NCBI GenBank assembly: GCA_949959305.1
Contig: CATLJA010000008.1
Location: forward strand, 1 to 45,017
From: an uncultured Oscillibacter sp.
Lineage (GTDB): Bacteria > Bacillota > Clostridia > Oscillospirales > Oscillospiraceae
Direction of reading: 5' to 3'
Length of the DNA: 45,017 bases
A program made the translations under genes and the position numbers. The notes below the pieces were generated by a model, which searched no databases, had not been told where the DNA came from, and saw only the letters and a program-made list of their open reading frames with translations. This document shows, piece after piece, positions 37,959 to 45,017 of the stretch; position 1 is the stretch's first letter; each line of letters starts with the position of its first letter.

Positions 37959-40163
37959 ATGGACATCAAAATTGCCCTGGCGGGCAATCCAAACTGCGGC
38001 AAAACCACCCTGTTCAACCAGCTTACCGGATCCAATCAATATGTGGGCAACTGGCCCGGCGTCACCGTGGAAAAGAAGGAGGGCCGCCTCAAGGGACAAA
38101 AGGACGTGGTCATTCAGGACCTGCCCGGCATCTACTCCCTCTCCCCCTACACCCTGGAGGAAGTAGTTGCCCGGAGCTATCTGGTGAACGAGCATCCCGA
38201 CGCGATTTTGAACATTGTGGACGGCACCAACATTGAGCGGAACCTCTACCTCACCACTCAGCTTATTGAGCTGGGCCTGCCCGTGGTGGTGGCGGTGAAC
38301 ATGATTGACCTGGTGCGGAAAAACGGCGGCGCCATCGACCTTGCCAGGCTGGGCCAGGCTCTGGGCTGCGAGGTGGTGGAGATGAGCGCCCTGAAGGGCG
38401 AGGGGGGCATGGAGGCCGCCGGGAAGGCCGCGGCCCTGGCCCAGCGCCATCAGGCCGGGGAACTGCCCCATGTGTTCACCGGCAGCGTGGAGCACGCCCT
38501 GGCCCACATTGAGGAATCCATCCAGGGCAGGGTGGACGGACGCTACCTCCGCTGGTACGCCATCAAGATTTTCGAGCGGGACGGGAAGGTCCTGGAGGAG
38601 CTGGCCCTGGACGGGGAGCTGCTCTCCCACCTGGAAGAGCACATTGCCGACTGCGAAAGGGAGCTGGACGACGACGCGGAGAGCATCGTCACCAACCAGC
38701 GCTACGCCTACATCAGCCGCGTGGCGGACCGGGCCGTGCGGAAAAAGACGGCGGGCCGCAGCCTCTCCGCTTCCGACAAAATTGACCGGATTGTCACCAA
38801 CCGGATTCTGGCCCTGCCGATTTTCGCGGTGATTATGTTCTGCATCTACGCCGTCGCCATGGGCGGCTGGGCCATCTCCATCGGCACCATGGGCACCGAC
38901 TGGGCCAACGACGTGCTCTTCGGCGAGTGGGTCCCGGGCCTGTTTGACGGCATTCTCGGCGCGCTGCACGTGGCCGAAGAAGGCTGGCTCTACGGCCTCA
39001 TCCAGGACGGCATCGTGGCCGGCGTGGGCGCGGTGCTGGGCTTTGTGCCCCAGATGCTTGTGCTGTTCTTCCTGCTGGCCATACTGGAGGACGTGGGCTA
39101 CATGGCCCGGGTGGCCTTCATCATGGACCGGATTTTCCGCCGCTTCGGCCTCTCCGGCAAGAGCTTCATCCCCATGCTGGTGGCCACGGGCTGCGGCGTG
39201 CCCGGCATCATGGCCTCCCGGACCATTGAGCAGGACCGGGACCGGAAAATGACCATCATGACCACCGGGTTCATTCCCTGCGGGGCCAAGATGCCCATTA
39301 TCGGCCTGTTCGCGGGCGCGGTGTTCGGCGGGTCTCCCTGGGTCGCCACCTCCGCCTTCTTCATCGGCATTGCCGCCGTGGTTATTTCCGGTATTATGCT
39401 GAAGAAATTCAAGGCGTTCGCGGGCGAGCCAGCTCCCTTCGTCATGGAGCTCCCCGCCTACCATGTTCCCGCCTGGGGCAATGTGTTCCGGGCCACCTGG
39501 GAGCGGGGCTGGAGCTTCATCAAGCGGGCGGGGACCATCATCCTGCTGAGCTCCATCGTGCTTTGGTTCCTCCAGGGCTACGGCTTCACGGAAGCCGGGT
39601 TCGGCGCTGTGGAGGACAACAACGCCTCGCTGCTGGCCTCCATCGGCAGCGCCGCGGCCTGGATATTCGCCCCCATCGGCTGGGTGGGCGACATGGCGTG
39701 GAAGGCCACTGTGGCTACCGTCACCGGCCTGATCGCCAAGGAGGAGGTCGTCAACACCTTCGGCGTGCTGTACCAGTACGCCGGGGAGGCGGACCTGATG
39801 GACGACGCCAGCGGCATCTATGCCGCCATCGGCGCGGACTTCGGCGCTATGGCCGCCTACAGCTTCATGATTTTCAACCTGCTCTGCGCCCCCTGCTTTG
39901 CCGCTATGGGCGCCATCAAGCGGGAGATGAATAACGCCAAATGGACGGCGGCGGCCATCGGCTATATGTGCGCCTTCGCCTATGCGGCCTCCCTGATTGT
40001 GTTCCAGCTGGGTGGGCTGGCCACCGGCGAGGCGGCCTTCGGAATCGGCACCATCGCGGCGGTAATCCTATTGGCCGGCATCCTCTACCTGCTGTTCCGC
40101 AAGGGCTATCAGGGGGAGGCGCAGTCCCGCCGCCAGCCCTCCCTGGCCGCCATGCGGAGTTAA
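37959..40163 (+). CDS. feoB: Ferrous iron transporter FeoB
   Basis: 734 aa. An inner-membrane Fe2+ transporter with an N-terminal G domain: G1 GNPNCGKT (9-16), G3 DLPG, and a helical GDI domain after it, then two Gate repeats with about eleven membrane segments (from about 285). SFIPMLVATGCGVPGIMASR, FIPCGAKMPI and CAPCFAAMGAIKREM supply the cysteines of the pore. GGGAG precedes the ATG. It follows two feoA genes and precedes a Cys-rich FeoB-associated protein. Confidence 0.97.
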   Translation: MDIKIALAGNPNCGKTTLFNQLTGSNQYVGNWPGVTVEKKEGRLKGQKDVVIQDLPGIYSLSPYTLEEVVARSYLVNEHPDAILNIVDGTNIERNLYLTTQLIELGLPVVVAVNMIDLVRKNGGAIDLARLGQALGCEVVEMSALKGEGGMEAAGKAAALAQRHQAGELPHVFTGSVEHALAHIEESIQGRVDGRYLRWYAIKIFERDGKVLEELALDGELLSHLEEHIADCERELDDDAESIVTNQRYAYISRVADRAVRKKTAGRSLSASDKIDRIVTNRILALPIFAVIMFCIYAVAMGGWAISIGTMGTDWANDVLFGEWVPGLFDGILGALHVAEEGWLYGLIQDGIVAGVGAVLGFVPQMLVLFFLLAILEDVGYMARVAFIMDRIFRRFGLSGKSFIPMLVATGCGVPGIMASRTIEQDRDRKMTIMTTGFIPCGAKMPIIGLFAGAVFGGSPWVATSAFFIGIAAVVISGIMLKKFKAFAGEPAPFVMELPAYHVPAWGNVFRATWERGWSFIKRAGTIILLSSIVLWFLQGYGFTEAGFGAVEDNNASLLASIGSAAAWIFAPIGWVGDMAWKATVATVTGLIAKEEVVNTFGVLYQYAGEADLMDDASGIYAAIGADFGAMAAYSFMIFNLLCAPCFAAMGAIKREMNNAKWTAAAIGYMCAFAYAASLIVFQLGGLATGEAAFGIGTIAAVILLAGILYLLFRKGYQGEAQSRRQPSLAAMRS

Positions 40164-40173
40164 GGAGGCTGTG

Positions 40174-40326
40174 ATGAACGCGTTTATCGGCAATGGCGTC
40201 GCACTGCTGGCACTGGCAGTCGTTGTGGGCCTCGCAATCCGCTCTTTGTGGAACTCCCGCAAGTCCGGCGGGCACTGTAACGGCGACTGCGGCAGCTGCG
40301 GCGGCTGCCACGGGCGGACTCCCTGA
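40174..40326 (+). CDS. FeoB-associated Cys-rich membrane protein
   Basis: 50 aa. One N-terminal membrane segment (about 5-23) is followed by a short basic hinge (NSRKSGG) and HCNGDCGSCGGCHG (Cys35, 39, 42, 45), the pattern of the small FeoB-associated family. It may aid Fe2+ transfer or FeoB assembly, as FeoC does in proteobacteria, but this is unproven. AAGGAGG precedes the ATG, 10 bp after feoB. A terminator follows. Confidence 0.88.
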   Translation: MNAFIGNGVALLALAVVVGLAIRSLWNSRKSGGHCNGDCGSCGGCHGRTP

Positions 40327-40360
40327 ATCCCGCTCTCCAGAGACACCTCTTTTAGAATAG

Positions 40361-40399
40361 GGAAAGGCCCCGGGGAACAGGCAGCCCCGGGGCCTTTCC
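40361..40399 (+). terminator. Terminator of the feo operon
   Basis: GGAAAGGCCCCGGGG pairs with its complement around a 9-nt loop. It has few T residues after it on the + strand but is very stable, and also lies past the convergent GIY-YIG gene. Confidence 0.85.
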
Positions 40400-40406
40400 G
40401 CGCAAT

Positions 40407-40703
40407 TTAATGCGGCGGCGGTACGGCACCCTCAGCGGCCGAATCTCCCTGGGACCTTCCCGCTTCTTCTATGAGCGCCAGCTTCTCCCGGCGCTCCAGG
40501 CGCTTGACGGCCGCCTCCCGCCGGAGGGCGGCGGACTTGTCCGGGACCTCCTCCCGGTAAACCAGGGCCACTGGCGGACGGCTTCGGGTGTACTTGGCCC
40601 CCCTGCCGCTTTGGTGGGCCTTCAGCCGCCGGGGCAAATCGTTGGTGCAGCCGGTGTAAAGGCTCCCGTCCCCGCAGCGGAGAATATAGACTGTCCAGGG
40701 CAT
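40407..40703 (-). CDS. GIY-YIG nuclease family protein (YhbQ/UPF0213-like)
   Basis: 98 aa. VYILRCGDGSLYTGCTNDLPRRLKAHQSGRGAKYTRSRPPVALVY is the GIY-YIG core, with the catalytic Arg in RRL and the AKYTR loop. Short single-domain members may act in DNA repair or as remnants of homing nucleases. GGGAGG precedes the chosen ATG. It is divergent from the sigK gene and convergent with feo. Confidence 0.93.
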   Translation of the reverse strand: MPWTVYILRCGDGSLYTGCTNDLPRRLKAHQSGRGAKYTRSRPPVALVYREEVPDKSAALRREAAVKRLERREKLALIEEAGRSQGDSAAEGAVPPPH

Positions 40704-40884
40704 GCCGCCGTCCTCCCTTCGCGCTTTGGGGGCAGTATACCACATCCGCAGGGCAAACGCAAAGGCCGCATAGGGACTTCCCCGGTTTTCATAGGCTAAG
40801 GGGGAGGCGCTCCGCCTCACAATTCGGTCCGCCGCCAGCCGGGAAAGCGGCAGCCGGAGCCTTGCGCTCCGGCGAGGAGGTCTT

Positions 40885-41529
40885 ATGCTGTCTGCCGCGC
40901 TGCTGCTGTTCGCCAACACGCTGCTGTTCTCCCTGCGCCTCTCCGGCGGCGGTTCCTTCCCCAAGCCCCTGTCCGCCGCCGAGGAGCGGGATTGGCTGGA
41001 GAAGTACGCCGGAGGGGACCCGGAGGCAAGGCAGGTGCTGATTGAACGGAACCTAAGGCTGGTGGCGCATATTATTAAAAAATATTACACCCAAAGCGCC
41101 GACCAGGAGGACTTGATTTCCATTGGCACCATCGGATTGATTAAAGGCATCTCCAGCTTCGACCCCGCCAAGGGGGCCCGCCTTGCCACCTACGCCGCCC
41201 GGTGCATCGAAAACGAAATCCTCATGTACTTCCGCAGCCAGAAAAAGCTCCAGGGGGAGGTCTCCCTCTCCGACTCCATCGACAGCGATAAAGACGGCAA
41301 CGCCCTCCAGCTCATGGACGTCGTGGGGGTAGATGACACTATGCTGGAGGACCTTCACGACCGGGATAACGCCCTGCGGCTCCACCGTCTTATCCGGGAG
41401 CGGCTCTCCGCCCGGGAGGCGGAGATCGTCCGCCTGCGCTACGGTCTGGGAGGCACCGTGCCCCTGACCCAGCGGGAGATCGCCTCCTCCTTCGGCATCT
41501 CCCGGAGCTATGTGTCCCGCCGCGCTTAA
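40885..41529 (+). pseudogene. sigK: 5' part of sporulation sigma factor K, cut at the region 4 helix-turn-helix
   Basis: 214 aa. Late mother-cell sigma factor. A hydrophobic N-terminus (about 1-20) resembles the SpoIVFB-processed pro-sequence, then FPKPLSAAEE and IERNLRLVAHIIKKYY begin region 2, with DLISIGTIGLIKGI and ATYAARCIENEILMYFR following. Region 4 has TQREIASSFGISRSYVSR; homology stops there (nt 41520), and the frame ends two codons later. Usual SigK proteins continue with about 20-25 more residues (IEKxAL). GAGGAGG precedes the ATG. A hairpin and then foreign-looking genes follow. This fits an interrupted sigK, whose 3' end would lie beyond the window, rather than an ordinary stop mutation. 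Confidence 0.85.
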
Positions 41530-41537
41530 TGTAAACG

Positions 41538-41578
41538 ATGCCCGGAAAGCCTTGCAGCGCAAGGGCTTGTCCGGGCAT
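41538..41578 (+). terminator. Long inverted repeat at the sigK breakpoint
   Basis: ATGCCCGGA pairs with TCCGGGCAT, and AAGCC plus CTTGC pair with GCAAG and GGCTT further in, with small bulges. TGGATATTTTT follows. It begins 18 bp past the last sigK-like codon. It may be a terminator within the inserted element or part of its end. Confidence 0.65.
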
Positions 41579-41715
41579 TGGATATTTTTGGTATCGCCGC
41601 ACTTATTGTAAATGGTGGGAAATTTTAGGATAAGCGGCCATTCATCGGTTTTTAGTTGAGTAGTTTTTTCAGAGCTTCCACAAATTTTGCAATATCCTCA
41701 TAACTGCAAATATCA

Positions 41716-43032
41716 TCACAAGGATTGCATAAGAAAATCTATCGCTTTTATAACTTTTATCCCATCCTGTGTCTGCGTCAAGTCACAATCCAGCGCGATT
41801 ACGATCTTTTCATAGCTATCCCGAATTCTCCGCAATGGAGCCAGTTCCCGCTCCCGAGTTTCTGGTGCATTCATATTTTCCGTCACTTGGATATATTTCT
41901 TCTCATCCACCTTTGTGGCGATAAAGTCCACTTCCTGGTTGTCGATCTTCCCTATAGCTACATCATATCCTTGCCGCAACAGTTCAAAATAGACGATATT
42001 CTCCAGAATGTGCCCGCTGTCCCCATCTCGATAGCCCAGCAGGTAATTCCGCAAGCCCATATCCACGATATAGTATTTTCCCAGTGTTCGCAGATACTCT
42101 TTACCCTTGATATCGAACCGCTTAATCTCGTAGAAGATATACACTTCCAGCAATGCCTCAATATAGCTCTGAATGGTATGAACCGCAGGTTTCCTGCGGC
42201 CTTTTTCTTCTAAAAGGCCTTCCTTGACCAGCGTGTTGCCGATGGAGGTCGCGGACATATTGTTGCCAATGTTATCCGCCAAAAACATAATGATCTTTCG
42301 GAGCAGGATGGGGTCAGTGATGGTCCTGCGGCCTTTCCGCTTTTCTCGCTCCAGAATATCATTGACGACAGCGGCAGAGTACACACCGTCCAGCGCCGCT
42401 GTTACGCGGTCAATTTCCAGTCCCACATCCGCCAGCATAGGCATACCACCGAACCTAGCATATTCGTTGAACAATTCTCTTTCATCGTAAATATCACCGT
42501 CCTGGTCAGTGATCCGCCGCTTCAATGCGCCAGTAGGTGATTTTTTCTCTGTCACAGTGTACCCATGGAAATCCAAAAACTCTTTGAAAGAAAGGGGGAG
42601 CACCTTGATCTCAACATACCGGCCAGAAAGATAGGTGGACAACTCGGAAGAAAGCAGATAAGCATTGGAACCTGTGATATAGATGTCGCAGTTAAAATCC
42701 ACTCGGAAAGAGTTGACCGCGTTTTCCCATCCAGAGATTCTCTGCACCTCGTCAAAGAACAGATACATCCGTTTATCCAATAGAATGCGGGCTCTCACAT
42801 ATTCGTAAAAACCTCTGGCATCCATGTCCGGAAAACGCATGGACTCAAAGTTCATTTCCAGGATTTGTTCCTGAGTAATGCCGTTTTCGCGCAAATGCTG
42901 GGCCGTCAATTTCATGAGACTGGACTTACCGCAGCGCCGAATCCCGGTGATGACCTTGATCATCTCAATGTCTTGAAACGCGATCATCCGCTTTAGGTAG
43001 AGATCGCGCTTTTTTAATGTGACTTTTTGCAT
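41716..43032 (-). CDS. AAA ATPase with DUF4143 (ATP-binding protein)
   Basis: 438 aa. Walker A GIRRCGKSS (about 29-37), Walker B MYLFFDEVQRI, a sensor ITGSNAYLLSSELSTYLSGR, and a C-terminal DUF4143/PD-(D/E)XK-like region with GHILENIVYFELLRQGYDV and QEVDFIATK. The family is common in anaerobes and mobile regions; its function is unknown. The chosen ATG (MQKVTLKKRD) has AAAGGTGG upstream. Its GC is far below that of the core genes, so it was probably acquired. It lies between the sigK breakpoint and the prophage genes and points toward sigK. Confidence 0.9.
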   Translation of the reverse strand: MQKVTLKKRDLYLKRMIAFQDIEMIKVITGIRRCGKSSLMKLTAQHLRENGITQEQILEMNFESMRFPDMDARGFYEYVRARILLDKRMYLFFDEVQRISGWENAVNSFRVDFNCDIYITGSNAYLLSSELSTYLSGRYVEIKVLPLSFKEFLDFHGYTVTEKKSPTGALKRRITDQDGDIYDERELFNEYARFGGMPMLADVGLEIDRVTAALDGVYSAAVVNDILEREKRKGRRTITDPILLRKIIMFLADNIGNNMSATSIGNTLVKEGLLEEKGRRKPAVHTIQSYIEALLEVYIFYEIKRFDIKGKEYLRTLGKYYIVDMGLRNYLLGYRDGDSGHILENIVYFELLRQGYDVAIGKIDNQEVDFIATKVDEKKYIQVTENMNAPETRERELAPLRRIRDSYEKIVIALDCDLTQTQDGIKVIKAIDFLMQSL

Positions 43033-43273
43033 TGTGTTCACCACCTTTTGACTTATCTTACCACAATTATCCCCAATAACCAAGTTTATTACATTGATAT
43101 TAAAAACTTCTTATTTATTTTGGTTTATTACTTGAAAGAAACAACCTGGTGCATTCTTGGGAATGGATGTGGTAAAATAACACCAAACCAGCAAAGCCTT
43201 GATACAAGCGGGGTTGCGCTGATTTGGTCCAAACAATACAGCAAAATTTCGACAGGAGGTGATACGCGATAGA

Positions 43274-43348
43274 ATGAAAATCCACCGCCGGTCTTATCCT
43301 CGCCAGCAGGATGTGCGACTATCTTCAAAGGATTACCAGCCCCCGTAA
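43274..43348 (+). CDS. Possible 24-aa leader peptide or small ORF
   Basis: MKIHRRSYPRQQDVRLSSKD plus four more residues, rich in Arg, Gln and Ser. AGGAGGTGAT, a full match to the 16S 3' end, lies 8 nt before the ATG. It is in the same frame as the tail gene 50 bp on. Its stop lies within the 5' arm of the terminator that follows. The 190 bp before it (from 43084) hold no clear gene. Confidence 0.4.
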   Translation: MKIHRRSYPRQQDVRLSSKDYQPP

Positions 43349-43382
43349 CCGACGCTCTTTGTTGGTTGCGGGGGCTTTTTAT
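43338..43382 (+). terminator. Intrinsic terminator upstream of the tail gene
   Basis: AGCCCCCGTAACC pairs with GGTTGCGGGGGCT (one G-T pair) around a 13-nt loop, followed by TTTTTATTTTT. It lies only 15 bp before the first codon of the tail-protein frame. Confidence 0.93.
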
Positions 43383-43396
43383 TTTTATCCGAAACC

Positions 43397-44263
43397 GTGC
43401 AGGAGCATAGCGTCTTGGTTATTGACAAAAAGCGGCCAAGGCTGGCCGGAGAGACGGACGAGGGCTACCGCACCAGGCTCTCCATGAAGGGGATTATTGC
43501 CAGCTGGGCCGGGACGGGCAAGGGCGTCCGTTACGCCATGGCCGCCCTTGGCTATGAACACAGCGCGGTGGAGCCGGTATCCCCCCGCGACCCGGCCCGC
43601 TGGGCGGAGTTCGTTGTCAATTTGGGATTTGGAAGTCATGGCGCGGTTGAGGATTTCTCGATTATCCGGGGAGAGATTGAAAAGGTAAAGGAAGGCTCCA
43701 GTAAGCTGGCGTATCTAATCCTTCCCCATGAACCGATCCTATTTATATACCAGGAGAACGTCTGCCTTTACCGCTTCCTCATGCTGTCCATGCGCTTCTC
43801 CCACCTTCGGGAAGCGGTGGTCCGGTGGGACGGGAGCGTGGACTATGACGGGGAGATTCTGTTTGACCAGGTGCCTATGGGTATCCGCCTTCCGGCGATG
43901 CGGTTTTGCATACGCCTCCGGGAGCTGCGGAGCCGCTCCATCCGCTGGGATGGGAGCGTACTGCACGATGGGACGATTGACTTCGGCCAGCAAATCGGCA
44001 GCGGCGGAAGCCCAGCCTTCGGCGTGCGGCTCCGTGCGCCCCACGCCCTGGCGGTCTCCGTGCCGGAGCTGCGGATGGGCGGCGGTATGGCGCACCTGTC
44101 CTCCGCGCGGGTCAGCCGCTCCGTATTCGCCGCGCCCTGCGCCCGCCATGGGGGGCATATCAGCGGGGCGGTGACAATGGACAACTGGCGGGGGATGGAC
44201 GGCGGCCTGTCCTTCGACGGGACCTATAAATTTGACGCGTATCTGAAAAAGGAGGAACTTTGA
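43397..44263 (+). CDS. Phage tail protein (P2 gpI-like), 5' end apparently lost
   Basis: 288 aa from a GTG with no ribosome binding site. RPRLAGETDEGYRTRLSMKGIIASWAGTGKGVRYAMAALGYE and RWAEFVVNLGF match the middle of P2 tail protein I; the usual LLPP start is absent. The C-terminal half carries beta units of the form RWDGSVxxDGxIxFxQ (about 150-165, 190-205), then NWRGMDGGLSFDGTYKF. Such proteins join baseplate and tail fibre. A terminator sits right before it, so the gene has probably lost its promoter-proximal part. Next gene follows after 1 bp. Confidence 0.8.
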   Translation: MQEHSVLVIDKKRPRLAGETDEGYRTRLSMKGIIASWAGTGKGVRYAMAALGYEHSAVEPVSPRDPARWAEFVVNLGFGSHGAVEDFSIIRGEIEKVKEGSSKLAYLILPHEPILFIYQENVCLYRFLMLSMRFSHLREAVVRWDGSVDYDGEILFDQVPMGIRLPAMRFCIRLRELRSRSIRWDGSVLHDGTIDFGQQIGSGGSPAFGVRLRAPHALAVSVPELRMGGGMAHLSSARVSRSVFAAPCARHGGHISGAVTMDNWRGMDGGLSFDGTYKFDAYLKKEEL

Positions 44264-44264
44264 C

Positions 44265-44657
44265 ATGGCGACAAACGAGCACAGCACCGTAACCCGGCGG
44301 CGGAGGGTCAAGCTCTGCCAGGCGTCCAGCGACGCGGCGAAGCCCCTGGCCCCGATTACGCATATCGCTTTCGGCAGCGGCGGGGCCGGGGAGGACGGGG
44401 AGCCGCTGGACCCCCTGGAGACCCAGGAGGCCCTGGCGGAGGAGATTGCGCGGTATCCGGTGGGGACGGTGGCGTACCCGGTGGACGCCACGGCCCGGTA
44501 CAGCGTCACCATCCCGGCGGACGCCCTGGTGGGCCAGACCATCAGCGAGGCGGCGCTTATCGACAGCGACGGGGACGTGGCGGCGGTGAAGAACATGTAC
44601 CCCAAGCGCAAGGACCCGGGCGTGGCCTTTACGTTTGAATTTGACGATGAATTTTAA
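44265..44657 (+). CDS. Phage tail-collar fibre-type protein
   Basis: 130 aa. STVTRRRRVKLCQASSDAAKPLAPITHIAFGSGG and ARYSVTIPADALVGQTISEAALIDSDGDVAAVKNMYPKRKDPGVAFTFEFDDEF match the short tail-collar fibre proteins of myovirus-like prophages. AAAAGGAGG lies 9 nt before the ATG. It is coupled to the tail I gene by 1-bp spacing and is followed by a further fibre gene. Confidence 0.88.
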   Translation: MATNEHSTVTRRRRVKLCQASSDAAKPLAPITHIAFGSGGAGEDGEPLDPLETQEALAEEIARYPVGTVAYPVDATARYSVTIPADALVGQTISEAALIDSDGDVAAVKNMYPKRKDPGVAFTFEFDDEF

Positions 44658-44675
44658 GCGAGGCGGTGAAATAAA

Positions 44676-45017
44676 GTGGCTGAGAAATATTATCAGATTC
44701 CCGAGGAGCCGGTCTACCAGGCGGACATCCGGGAAATCCAGAACAGTGACCCCGTCAACGCGCAGACGATTGTCAATCCGGTGATACGGGCGCTGCTGGG
44801 GAACATTGCCTACCTCAAGCGGGAGGCGGACGGCCTGTCCGCCGCGAGGGCGATTGACGGCATGTCCTTTGACGGCTCCGCCGGAATCGCCCACTTCGGG
44901 ACCTGTTCCACGGCGGCGGCCACGGCGGCAAAGACGGTGGCGCTGACCGGCTTCACGCTGACGGCGGGGGCGCGGATTGCGGTCAAGTTTACCGCCGCGA
45001 ACACGGCGGCAAATCCC
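44676..45017 (+). CDS. Phage tail fibre protein, N-terminal part (runs off window)
   Basis: At least 114 aa, open at the right edge. It begins at a GTG: VAEKYYQIPEEPVYQADI, then an RALLGNIAYLKREADGLSAARAIDGMSFDGSAGIAHFGTCSTAAATAAKTVAL stretch typical of prophage fibre proteins. GAGGCGGTGA lies just before. The C-terminal receptor-binding part would be beyond the window. Confidence 0.8.
   Translation, partial: MAEKYYQIPEEPVYQADIREIQNSDPVNAQTIVNPVIRALLGNIAYLKREADGLSAARAIDGMSFDGSAGIAHFGTCSTAAATAAKTVALTGFTLTAGARIAVKFTAANTAANP

Noticed and set aside
40790-40798. CATAGGCTA as sigma-K type -10 of the sigK gene
   Set aside because: It fits CATAnnnTA, but no -35 AC-type element lies at the right distance, so it was not listed as a promoter.
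41716-43032. ATPase gene as the site-specific recombinase of a skin element
   Set aside because: It has Walker motifs and a DUF4143-like end, with no serine or tyrosine recombinase catalytic pattern.

Overview
The window looks like a chromosomal segment of a GC-rich, endospore-forming, anaerobic Firmicute, probably an Oscillospiraceae-type gut clostridium. The basis is strong AGGAGG-type ribosome binding sites, very high third-position GC, a sporulation sigma-K gene, M-box and L-box riboswitches, tandem feoA genes, DUF1540 and FeoB-associated Cys-rich proteins, and sigma-54 control of cysteine catabolism. The genus is inference. I saw no rRNA, tRNA, CRISPR array or intact transposase.

Layout. 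1-6300: an MltG-type transglycosylase, a tiny protein that is 30% cysteine, thymidylate kinase with a WecG/TagA glycosyltransferase, an EamA exporter, and a 3-methyladenine glycosylase/HAD/pentapeptide-repeat operon. 6500-10150: an HtrA protease, a secreted protein of five exact 36-residue Cys/His repeats, a DUF1540 protein and a TauE/SafE exporter made as two half-proteins. 10260-11956: an Mg2+ M-box riboswitch and mgtE. 11953-15950: SnoaL-like, HAD, alpha-amylase, Crp/Fnr and Imm26-like genes. 16158-22109: an eight-gene molybdenum cofactor and molybdate uptake operon (moaA, moaC, MOSC, moeA-like, modA, modB, modC, mogA); an xdhC-like gene lies further on.

22228-28781 is a sulfur amino-acid locus. 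An enhancer-binding regulator sits between a PatB-type C-S lyase/DAACS symporter/glutaredoxin-like operon and a cysteine desulfidase gene. Both outer units have textbook -24/-12 sigma-54 promoters, and each has copies of a TTAACCA motif upstream in the same relative orientation. 28855-31387 holds XdhC, an unrecognised membrane protein and a TraX-like protein. 31518-33550 is an NhaC-family transporter behind a lysine riboswitch, so probably a lysine transporter. 33825-37124 holds an aminotransferase operon (with Dabb and SMI1 proteins), a Vat-like acetyltransferase and a YfcE-like phosphoesterase. 37350-40330 is an iron-uptake feo operon with candidate metalloregulator operators.

The right end is the most unusual part. 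The sigma-K gene (40885-41529) loses homology inside its last helix-turn-helix, about 20-25 codons short. It is followed by a low-GC DUF4143-type ATPase gene and then prophage tail genes that run off the window. This is the expected appearance of a skin-like element or prophage inserted in sigK, but the recombinase and the 3' part of sigK are not visible here.
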